In this document: piece after piece, positions 7,488 to 17,100 of the stretch
Numbering within the stretch: the first letter of the stretch is position 1
Layout of the letters: each line of letters starts with the position of its first letter
From: a virus
Reading direction: 5' to 3' (one strand)
Length of the DNA: 21,700 nucleotides
Virus record (IMG/VR): IMGVR_UViG_3300025325_001564
Location: 1-21,700 of that record
Program-made: the position numbers and the translations under genes
The notes under the pieces: generated by a model
The model's database searches: none
The model's input: the letters and a program-made list of their open reading frames with translations, nothing else
What the model was told of the DNA's origin: nothing

Positions 7488-8490
7488 ATATGATGATGCT
7501 GGAGCGTTACTGAAGCGGCTCTACCCAGATGTCTCTCAACTTCCCAAGTTTGTCCTCATGGGCCAACCCAGGCAATTCGATCTTCCAAAGTATGCGTCCG
7601 ATGACTTTGCCGTCGCGGTGCCGCTGCACGATGGGATCAAGTATGCTTACCCCTTGATGACCCCTGGGGCCACGGCGGTGAGTTGTCTCTACTTCGAACA
7701 TACGCATCAAAATCTTCCTGCTGATCTTCGCAAGGAAGCGGCCACTCGATTGCTCGAAGCATGTGACCACCATTCCCTGGAGGTGACGGAAAAAGTTGCG
7801 GAATTAGCGACAGAGTATCAGGAAGAAGAAAAAACCGCAAGTTTTAAGACCCGGTTCCCGGACCAAGGGATCGAGGGCACCCCGTGGTTCCCTCTCTCGA
7901 CGGCCGAACAAGTAAAGCTCGCGACAGACCTATACCCCCAGATCATCCGAAAACTGGCACCATCGGAACGACGGGAGTTTACCTTGAACCTGCAGAAACA
8001 GGCGTCGGCCCATGGGCTCGGGATGCCCGATACCGCTGCCCAGTGGGGCGGGAACGTCTTGGCCAAGGGGCTGGTGCTCGATGGCGTGGAGAAGCGGGCC
8101 TCCATGATGAATCCCCAGCAGGCCGAGTTGCTCCGGGGGGCGATTGACCAGATCCTTGTGATGTCACCCGAAAAGGTGGCATCGGTGTTTGAACAGCTGG
8201 ATCAAGAGCTTGGGTTTGATGTCCTGTGGGACACCAAGCTGCGGGATCCCCAGGCTATCCATGGGTTTTCTGAACCTGAGGTCGAGTTGGTGAAGTTCGC
8301 GGAGTTCGAAATGTCACGTGAACATTGGGACGCAGCGTGCGATGCGGGCCTGTTGGATGTCTTCGAAGACGACACCAAACGGGCACTTCGCCAGCACCCC
8401 GAGGTGTTGGACGAATACACCGGGACCCCGGTGCTCCAGCACATCCTCGACGGGCTCGAATCCCTTGGGATCGTCCAGGGGGACAACTGA
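7477..8490 (+). CDS. Unrecognised protein, first gene of the virion block
   Basis: The 337-residue product starts at a GTG with an ideal AGGAGG. It contains an alpha/beta N-terminal domain (about residues 1-110) with a segment around YAYPLMTPGATAVSCLYFEH, then a mostly helical, acidic and glutamine-containing remainder. No signal peptide, membrane segment or catalytic motif was found. Its position two genes before the portal suggests a head-morphogenesis or virion-associated protein, but the family is not recognised. In-frame composition and codon use match the neighbouring genes. Confidence 0.82.
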   Translation: MFDIYDDAGALLKRLYPDVSQLPKFVLMGQPRQFDLPKYASDDFAVAVPLHDGIKYAYPLMTPGATAVSCLYFEHTHQNLPADLRKEAATRLLEACDHHSLEVTEKVAELATEYQEEEKTASFKTRFPDQGIEGTPWFPLSTAEQVKLATDLYPQIIRKLAPSERREFTLNLQKQASAHGLGMPDTAAQWGGNVLAKGLVLDGVEKRASMMNPQQAELLRGAIDQILVMSPEKVASVFEQLDQELGFDVLWDTKLRDPQAIHGFSEPEVELVKFAEFEMSREHWDAACDAGLLDVFEDDTKRALRQHPEVLDEYTGTPVLQHILDGLESLGIVQGDN

Positions 8491-8559
8491 CGGATAATCA
8501 TGTATCGTGATGGCGATTCTGTAGCGATGAGGTGACTCTCGCGTGGACCAGAAACCCAG
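8491..8559 (+). other. Short intergenic gap with an 11-codon frame
   Basis: This 69-base gap separates two plus-strand genes. It holds a tiny ATG-to-TGA frame (8500-8535) reading MYRDGDSVAMR. Seven of its residues, DGDSVAM, recur at codons 34-40 of the next gene, in the same frame and exactly 150 bases away, with synonymous differences at the third positions. No promoter or terminator is evident in the gap. Confidence 0.4.
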
Positions 8560-9237
8560 ATGTCAAAAATTTCATCCCTATTCAATCGCCCAGAAATTCA
8601 TCCCCTTGTACTCGACGTCGGGCTCGTTGAAATCTTTGGGCCCGAGTGGATCACGTGGGATGGGGACTCCGTCGCGATGGCGGCGGCGAGACAATCGGGC
8701 GGATCGGTAAGTCGAGCTACACAGTCGAAAATTAACGGGTTGCTTGTGCTTCACGGTACCCATGGGTATTGGGAAGACTGGCGGGCATTTGAGGATGTCT
8801 CCTGGGGACTGTCGGGCCATCAGGTTGACCTCGCGCAATTGACCCCCTTGACCGCCGTGGTGCTGCTCTATGGGTACCGCACGGCCAAGTGGATTGATTC
8901 CAAGAGTGAATTCTCTGATGACGTCATTGCCTACATCTTGGCCGTGATGTTGAGCGAGCAGTTCAGTCTATTGCCTACTGACCTTGGGTTCCTGCAGTCA
9001 CGATTTCTTGAGGCTAATCCATTGGCCAGCAATAGGGCCGAGTTGGTGAAGGCGGGGTTGATCGCTGGGATCAAGACTCCAGCGAGCAATACCGAAGAGA
9101 ATGCGATCTCGGTCGAGTTACTTCGACATTCGAATTTGGAAACAGTGTTGGCATCCTCGTGTTCCATCGAGATCATTACCCAGCAGGCTGATGCATTTGG
9201 GCTAGGCCGTACCGTGCGGGCAGTATTGGAGGTTTAG
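8560..9237 (+). CDS. Unrecognised protein upstream of the portal gene
   Basis: A 225-residue protein beginning MSKISSLFNRPEIHP. It is predominantly helical and hydrophobic in the middle (roughly residues 95-145) but not convincingly membrane-spanning. No recognised domain was found. The ribosome site before the ATG is weak, so another start cannot be excluded, but no better in-frame start is available upstream before a stop at 8533. The last codons contain the ribosome site of the portal gene, which begins two bases after this stop, so the two are probably co-translated. It may be a head-packaging or connector protein by position only. Confidence 0.75.
   Translation: MSKISSLFNRPEIHPLVLDVGLVEIFGPEWITWDGDSVAMAAARQSGGSVSRATQSKINGLLVLHGTHGYWEDWRAFEDVSWGLSGHQVDLAQLTPLTAVVLLYGYRTAKWIDSKSEFSDDVIAYILAVMLSEQFSLLPTDLGFLQSRFLEANPLASNRAELVKAGLIAGIKTPASNTEENAISVELLRHSNLETVLASSCSIEIITQQADAFGLGRTVRAVLEV
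9228..9232 (+). promoter_or_regulatory. Shine-Dalgarno site of the portal gene
   Basis: GGAGG lies six bases before the ATG at 9239 and is embedded in the last codons of the preceding gene, whose stop is at 9235-9237. This fixes the portal start and couples it to the upstream gene. Confidence 0.85.
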
Positions 9238-9238
9238 C

Positions 9239-11098
9239 ATGAGTGTTACGTTTGGTAATCCAGATCGGCCCTCTACGGTTACGGACTTTGTCGCGCGGGG
9301 CGGTACCATTCGGTACCCAAACCCCTTCTTCGACGTGGCCCAGACCTACATGCCGACCACGGTCAAGCACCTGTTTAGTTTCTGCAAGACCTACTATCTT
9401 GGCAACGGGCTGGTCAACAACGTGATCAACCGGATGGCCTACTACCCAGTGACTAAGCTCCGGTACGGCCAGAAGACCAAGAACAAATCCACCGACGATT
9501 ATGTCGAATTGTTTGAAGAGCAACTGAACCTTGAATCCTTCCTCATTGAGGTTGGGGTCAATGTCCTGGTGTTCGGCAACGCCTACATGTCGGTTCACTA
9601 TCCGATCCGCAAGATGCTCACCTGCACGGCGTGCAAGCATGAGATGGCGGCCGACACGGTAAATTACAAATTCGAGCGATTTGAATTCAAGCTTAGTCCT
9701 TGTCCTCGATGCGGTTCCGTAGCGATCGCTACAGTACGGGACATGGCGATAGCATCGTCCAGGAAGATCAACTTGATCCGATGGGACGTGATGGACGTGG
9801 AGGTGTTTTTCAACCAAGCCAACGGGATGTCGTATTACATCTTGTCGGTCCCCATGACCACTGCCAAGGCCATTACCGAGGGCAACACCCTGTTGATCAA
9901 CGATACGCCCCAGGTGTTTATCGATGCGGTCAAGCGAAAGGAGAAGATTCTTCTCAACAGCCAGAATGTATTCCACATGAGGCGCCCGAGCCTCGCGGGC
10001 CAGGACATGGGCCTGGGGATCCCGTTGGTTCTCCCGGCGATGAAAGACCTCTACCTCATGCAGGTGTTGAAGAAGTCCCAAGAGGTCATTGCCCACGAAC
10101 ATATCGTGCCCTTGCGGATCCTCCACCCCGCTACCTCGACAAACGTGGATCCAATCCAAACGATGGATTTGACTTCATGGCAATCGACTGCCCGGTCAGA
10201 GTTGGCCCGTTGGCGGCAAGATCAAAACTATATCCCGATGCTCCCGATGCCCATTGGGTTCCAGTATCTTGGGGGCCAGGGAAAATCACTCCTGTTGACC
10301 AACGAACTCAAGCAGTTGTCCGAGAGCATCGTGATGTCGTTGAACGCTCCAATTGAGTTTGCGTTCGGCGGTTCGACTTACAGTGGCAGTAGCGTGACCC
10401 TCCGGATGCTGGAGAACCAGTTCCTACGCCACCAGAGCCAGCTACTTAAGTTGGTCAAGTTCATCACTTCGTCGATCTGTAATGTCCTTCGGATCGAGCC
10501 CCCTACGGTTGAGTTTACTTCACTCCGGACGGCTGACGATATTCAGCGCAAGAGCATCCTGATGCAGCTGAACCAGATGAATCGAGTTTCCGCCAGGACA
10601 TTGCTCGAGGAGTTCAACCTTGATCCTGCTGATGAAGAGAAGATGATCGAAACGGAGCTTGGGGCTCGTAACCGGATGGAACAAAAGCAATTCCTCCAAA
10701 GCGCTGAGAACCAAGGCAAAGCCCAGGTGATTGGCGCCAGGTACCAAAGCAACGCCCAGATGGAGGCCATGAAATCGACAAGCAGGCTCCAGGGAATGCC
10801 CTCGACCCAGGCGCAAGCCCAGGCGGAACAAGGGGGTGTCCAAGGAAGTCAGCCCGGGGGCCAGCCCGAAGGTCAGGAAGGCCCCATGGTGTTGTCGGAA
10901 AAGCAGATCAAGTCTGCAGTCAAGGAATTGGCAGGGTTGCAGGAAGGGGAACGGGCCCAGGCGCTCCAGCAATTGGGTCAGAAGATTGACCCCCAGAGCC
11001 TCCAGATGATCATTGGGATCCTGGGCCAGAAACCCAATGACAATATGAAACCACTGCCGGATCAGCGGCCGCCTCGGCGCCACAAGGCCCTGGTGTAG
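9239..11098 (+). CDS. Probable portal protein with inserted zinc ribbon
   Basis: The 619-residue product resembles tailed-phage portal proteins, the dodecameric ring through which DNA enters and leaves the head. Supporting features are the length, an N-terminal wing-like part, and a long helical stem region with the typical run of choosing, stacking and loop segments around QLSESIVMSLNAPIEFAFGG and GSSVTLRMLENQFLRHQ (about residues 360-405). A C-terminal helical and glutamine-rich tail (roughly 500-600) follows, with low-complexity Gln/Gly stretches near residues 520-560. Unusually, residues 129-158 contain a zinc-ribbon pattern (C129, C132, C155, C158) inserted in the N-terminal domain. The call rests on these features and on position before baseplate-type genes; no database comparison was possible. 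Confidence 0.72.
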   Translation: MSVTFGNPDRPSTVTDFVARGGTIRYPNPFFDVAQTYMPTTVKHLFSFCKTYYLGNGLVNNVINRMAYYPVTKLRYGQKTKNKSTDDYVELFEEQLNLESFLIEVGVNVLVFGNAYMSVHYPIRKMLTCTACKHEMAADTVNYKFERFEFKLSPCPRCGSVAIATVRDMAIASSRKINLIRWDVMDVEVFFNQANGMSYYILSVPMTTAKAITEGNTLLINDTPQVFIDAVKRKEKILLNSQNVFHMRRPSLAGQDMGLGIPLVLPAMKDLYLMQVLKKSQEVIAHEHIVPLRILHPATSTNVDPIQTMDLTSWQSTARSELARWRQDQNYIPMLPMPIGFQYLGGQGKSLLLTNELKQLSESIVMSLNAPIEFAFGGSTYSGSSVTLRMLENQFLRHQSQLLKLVKFITSSICNVLRIEPPTVEFTSLRTADDIQRKSILMQLNQMNRVSARTLLEEFNLDPADEEKMIETELGARNRMEQKQFLQSAENQGKAQVIGARYQSNAQMEAMKSTSRLQGMPSTQAQAQAEQGGVQGSQPGGQPEGQEGPMVLSEKQIKSAVKELAGLQEGERAQALQQLGQKIDPQSLQMIIGILGQKPNDNMKPLPDQRPPRRHKALV

Positions 11099-11101
11099 CC
11101 G

Positions 11102-14100
11102 GTGGCATACTTTACAACTGAGGAATCCGACGGTCACGCTAAAGACGCGGTAGAACGGGCGATCAAAGAAGTCTTCACCGACATAACCGTGGGGGACAAG
11201 ACCTTGCGGCTTGACGGTGTGCAGGTAGACCAGCGGCTTGACCCCCAGGATTACGAATCTCAGCGCCAAACCAAGTTGAAATCAGGGGTCTGGGGGATGT
11301 CGGTCTCGGGGCTGTTCTCGCTGTTGGATCAAAATGGAAAGGTCAAGGACACGGGTCGGGTCAAGCTCATGACCTTGCCGCAGAAGACTGCTCGCCATAC
11401 CTTCATCTTTGGAGGCCAGGAGTATCAATTCGATACTCAGTTTCGACTCAAGCCAGGGATATACACCCGGGTGACGGACGCGGGAGAGTTTGCCTCCAGG
11501 ATTTCGGCCGAGGGGAAATATTACCGCAATACCGAAATATTCTTTGATCCCCAGACCAAGGTCTACACCCTTGGGGTAGGGACTTCCCACGTACCCCTCG
11601 CGACCCTGTTGGATCTCATGGGGGTGTCGGTCCAAGAGCTTGAACTTGCGGTCGGCAAGGAGGTCGCAACCGCGAACCTGGGGAAGGCGAAGCCCGGGGA
11701 CTACAGCAAGCTCTACAAGGCGTTGTTCGACCTGGACCCTGGACCTAAACCGGATTACCAGGTGATCGTCCAGGCGCTCCATGACAGCAAGCTTGATCCT
11801 GATGCCACCGAGTACACCACGGGCATGAGGTTATCTTCGGTCGACAAGACCGCGATCCTCACGACCATGAAGAAACTGTTCAAGCTGGTCAGAGGGGAGA
11901 CAGAGGAGGATGACCCCAACAGCCTGGTGACCAAGTCGGTCCATTACTACGAGGACTATCTTCGTGAGTGGATCCTGAAACATGGAAGCGAAGTACGGCG
12001 AAAGATTTCCAACAAATTGCCTCACGCCAATAAGGTGGAGGATACGATCTCGACCTCCATCCTGATGCCGGCGATCGGGAAGCTCTTTACCGCGACCCCG
12101 TTGGCTCAACGGCGCGAACAGCACAATGTCGTAGACATTCTGTCGGGTACCGGCAAGACAACGCTCCGGGGTCCCGGGGGGATATCAGACCCCAACATGA
12201 TTCGGGACGACATGAGGACGATCCATTCGTCCCACATGGGGTTCTTGGACCCGATCAAGACACCGGAAGGTTCGACCATCGGGACAACCTTGTTCTTGTC
12301 TTCGTTGGCCAGGAAGCGGGGCAACGAACTGGTCGCGACCTTCATGGACGTGAAGACTGGCAAGGAGGTGGACCTCACGCCCAAACAAGTGTTCGACACC
12401 GTGGTGGCGTTCCCTGACGAGTATGACTTTGAGGTCAAGCCACCGAAGGCAAAATCCAGCAAGGTGATGGCTTCCCACCGGGGTGACGTGCGAGACTACC
12501 CGCCATCCGAGGTTCAATACGTCCCAGCTTCCCAGGCGGGACTGTTCCACCACACGACCAACCTGATCCCTTTTCTTCGATCGAACAACGGCGTCAGGGC
12601 CATGACGGCGTCTCGTCAGATCGAGCAGGCCATCTCCTTGACCCATCGGGAAGCCCCCCTGGTACAACTGAAGTACGGTCGCTCCGATTCGACCGCTGAG
12701 CAGGGGTTCGGTCGCTACCTTGGGGCCAGCCTCAGTCTAGTGGATGGTGAAGTTTCGTCTGTCCGGCAAGGCAAAATCATCGTGAAGGACAAGGCCGGGG
12801 CTTCCTCGGTAGTCAACACGTATCGAGATTTTCCACTCAACAACTCCAAGGGGTACATCAACTCCGAGGCCTTGGTATCCGTGGGGGATAAGGTGAAGAA
12901 GGGTCAGGTGTTGGCCGATACCAATTACACGAAGAACGGGACCCTTGCCCTTGGGACGAACCTTCGGGTCGCGTACGTCCCGTGGAAGGGCCTGTTGTTT
13001 GAGGATGCCTTGGCCATCAGCGAGTCCGCAGCCACCAAGCTGACTAGCGATCATCTCCACCAGTTCGTCGTGGAGTTGGGGGAGAAGTCGATCTCGGGTC
13101 GAGACAAATTCCGTAACTATTTTCCCAACAACATCTCCCATGCCCAGTCCCAGAAATTAGACTCCGACGGCGTCATCACGGTGGGGCAGGAAGTCAGCCG
13201 AGGGGATTACCTCTACGCGGGAATGTTTGAGAAAGAAGTTGATCCGGACAGCGAAGCGATCCTTCGGGTCGGGACCCGGGCGTTCCAATCGTTCGGTGAC
13301 TCCTCGATCCAGTGGGAGAAAGATTACCCCGGGGTCGTGACCGCGGTGGAGAAGTTCGCCAAAAAGTACATCGTCCACGTGAAGACCAAGGAACCGGCCG
13401 TCGAAGGAGACAAGCTGGTTGGGCGCCACGGGAACAAAGGGATCATCAGCAAGATTGTCCCGGATGCCGAGATGCCCCATGACCTCGAGGGCAAGCCATT
13501 CGAAATCCTGATGAACCCCGCGTGTTACGACGACAAGACAGAAGTTTTGACAGAAAATGGGTGGTTGCCTTTCTCACAGGTTAGTCAAGGCGACGTCGTA
13601 GCGTCTATGCATCCAAACGGAGAGTTAGTATATGAAAGTGTGCTGGCAGTTCATCGAAGTTTTTATGTTGGGCCAATGTACAGGATCAAGAATAAAAAAC
13701 TTGACCTTATGGTAACGCCAAACCATAGGATGTACACGCGAAAAGGAGACAGCAATGAGAAATCGCCGTATGAAATCAATGAAGCGAAGAAAATTTTTGG
13801 CCAGCGGCGCTACTACTTAAAGAATTCTGAAAAATGGGTGGGTAGTTCTGCAGAGGTTGTGCGCTTCGGAGAACCTGAAGATCGTGATGGTACTGGGCCA
13901 AAAGCCGACCCAAGAAAACTGGAAATAGCCCCCAGTGAATTTGCCGAGTTCCTAGGAGTGTTCATCGCCGAAGGCTGGGCGTGTAGGCGAGAGGGTGGCA
14001 TCTATGATGTGGGTTTAAGTCAGTCACAGAGATTGAATCCAGATAAATGCGTGGAGATCGAACGCTTTTTGGCTCTATTACCGTGGTCGTTTTCCAGGCG

Positions 14101-17100
14101 TGAAAGAGACAACGGTCAAGTTGAGTGGACTGCACGAAATAGGGAATTATGCCTTTGGCTCATGGAACATGTGGGCACAGGGGCCAAGAACAAACGTATA
14201 CCACGCCAGGCACTGGCGTGGCCGAGCGCTACCTTAGAATTACTGCTTAACGGGCTCATGCTGGGCGATGGATCGACACGAAATTCACCTCAAACGTCCC
14301 ACTACGACAACCGGAGGTATTTTACGGCCTCGAAAGGTCTGGCGGACGACGTGCAGGAACTTGCGCTTAAGCTTGGTGTTTCTGCACAGATAACGACACA
14401 AATTAGTTGTTTCAGAGAAACCGTTACGGATATCTTTGTGGTCAGTTTTTTGAAACGGTCAACACCTTCTGTTAATTGGCCAGGGAAAAAACATGCACAA
14501 GTGGAAAAGTGGGTACATTACGAAGGCGATGTATTCTGCTTGACTGTTCCCAGCGGGCTACTGTATGTTCGTAGGAATGGTGTGCCAGTATGGTCTGGTA
14601 ATTCTGTCGTCGGGCGTGTGAACCTGGGGCAAGTGTACGAGACCCTCGTGGGCAAGGTGGCGGCCAAGACGGGGAACCCCGTGGTGGTGGACAACTTCGC
14701 CTCCGAGCAAGACAACCATAAGTACGTGGCCGACATGTTGAAGAAGCATGGGCTTCAAGATCGCGAAATCGTGGTGGATCCGGTCGACGGACCCACGGAA
14801 AACCCGGTGCTCACGGGCAACCAATACATCTTTAAGTTGACCCATCAGGTTGATAAGAAGCTATCGGCTCGAGGGGCAGTGTCCAAGACCACGGGGGAAA
14901 GGCTCCAGTACACGGGTGACAAGATTCCATCGAAGGGCGGTTCCGAAGGTGGCCAATCGATCGGTATCCTCGACACCTACGCCCTGTTGGCCAACGGGGC
15001 AACGGCGAACCTCAAGGAGATGTTCTCGTACAAGGGGGACGCTCAGAATGCTTTGTTTTGGTCAACATTGAAGAACGGAGGTGTCTTGCCGGCCGCCGAG
15101 GTGCCGTTCACCGCAACCAAGTTTCTCGCGCTCCTGGAAGCCATGGGGGTACATGTCAAGAAGGATGGCAATTCGCTCCAACTGCTCCCCATGACGGATC
15201 GAGACATCGAGACCATGTCGGCCGGCGAATTGAAGAACCCCGGCCAGGCGCTCGACGCGAAGCTCCGGCCGTACCAAGGGGGTATCTTCGATTCCCAACG
15301 GACCGGTGGGCTCCATGGCAAGAAGTACACCCACATGAACCTCCCGTTCCCCGTGGTCAACCCGGTGACGCGGGACGGTGCCGTCAGGCTGTTGGCCTAC
15401 CACCATCCCGATCACGGCGGAACCCTTGTGGACAAGATTCTCGAGGGGCACCTGGGGTTGAATAAGAAAGGCGATATCGTCCCGGTCGTTGAAGCCACGG
15501 TCGTGGGGGGTGCGGCGGTGCAGAACCTGTTGGCCCGGATCGACGTGGACAAGAGCCTCAAGACCGTGGAACAGGATCTCGAGACCGCGGCACCGTCGAA
15601 TGTCAACACGATCAACAAGACCCGCAAGTACCTCAAGGCCTTGAAGGAGTTGGGCTACACGGCCGACCAGGCCTACTGCCTTACCAAATTTCCCGTGCTG
15701 CCACCGTTGTTCCGCCCCATCGTGGTGAATAAGAACGGGACCATCAGCAACGAGGATATCAATGAACTGTATCGTAAGCTCGGGGAGACGATCGAGGCGG
15801 TGAACCAAGGGGATAAGAAGTTACCTCCCGAAATGATGGCCCAGCGGTCTGCCGCGATCCAGGACATGGTCGACGCTGTCGCGATCTCGGGGTACAGCGC
15901 CCACAACCGAACGATGAAGGGGGTGATGCAGTTGATCTCGGGCACGAGCCCGAAGTACGGATTCTACCAGAAGAAGGTATTGAAGCGTCGGCAAGACCTC
16001 AGCGCCCGCAGCACCATCGTGCCGAACCCCGAGCTCGACGTCGACACCATCGAGGTGCCGGACAAGGCCCTATGGGAACTGTTCGGCCCGTTCGTCACCC
16101 GGTCGCTCGTGCAGTCGGGATATCCGGTCGCCAAGGCGGCGGAGCATGTGAAGGACAAGACCGAGGTAGCCAAGACCGCGCTGCTCAACGAGCTAAAGGA
16201 TCGTCCCGTCCTGATGAAACGAGATCCTGTGCTCCACAAGTTTGGTATCCAGGCGTTCCATGCGAAATCTTCGTCCGGCAACACGATTCGGATTCCCCCG
16301 AGCGTGACGACGGGATATGGGGCAGATTTCGATGGGGACCAAATTTTGGACACTGTTGTTGTATTTGCAACGGATTCGGTTTTGTGCCAGCATATACTGG
16401 AACAAGGAGCCGAAGACATGACTGCACGTTTGAAAACTGTGTTACCGACGATGGACATCCACGGGATGGTGTTCCTGTTAGACTTGCAGGATTTTCCTCA
16501 CGGTGAATTGATTGGAGCTAAGCAAGGAGAAAAGGGTCCCATCGAGTTCTACGCGGTGCCCAATGGAGTTTACGTTCTAGCCTTAGATGAGACTGTCGGC
16601 GCACTGGTGTGGTCACCCGTGACCGTATGGTCGAAGCATCTGGATCGTGAAATAGAGATCATCACACTGGCATCTGGACGACAGATCGTATCGGACGACG
16701 ATCCCCGTGCGGTCTACGGAATGGCCGCTGGTACGTTACTTTACGGACGCTTTCAACCTGCTACCGCAGTCGAGTCTCGGGTGCTGGTTCCTCGAGGCCA
16801 GCGCTTAAGCATCCCTGAAATACTACACAATGCATTCACAGGGGCGGAGAACTCTAATAGGCCTCGATCACACCAAGTATTTCCGGAAGTTGTACTGACA
16901 GAGAAACTCGGTTATTTCCTTGGGGCTGCCGCTGGCGATGGATGGGTTTCTTCTATAGATCAGATCTGCCTAGCATCGATAGATGATGATGTGGTACTCC
17001 GGTTTGCCGAAGGCCTCGCGGAGATGATGCAGACAGGGCTTGTGCCTTTTAGTCTCGCGCACGTCACCACATCCTACGGTGAAAGCCGAAGAGCCTCGTT

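Noticed and set aside
9176-10159. A 327-codon minus-strand frame opposite the portal gene
   Set aside because: It is rich in His, Val, Asp and Gly as expected for the antisense of GC-rich coding sequence, and no ribosome site or motif supports it.
13523-14602. Intein 1 as a class 3 intein because of its block F Cys
   Set aside because: It keeps Cys at position 1 and the block B Thr and His, so the ordinary class 1 route is available.
16340-16420. The start of intein 2 as a degenerate copy of the C-extein (both contain a DTV-V-aromatic run)
   Set aside because: The similarity is limited to about six residues and does not extend on either side, so chance is sufficient.
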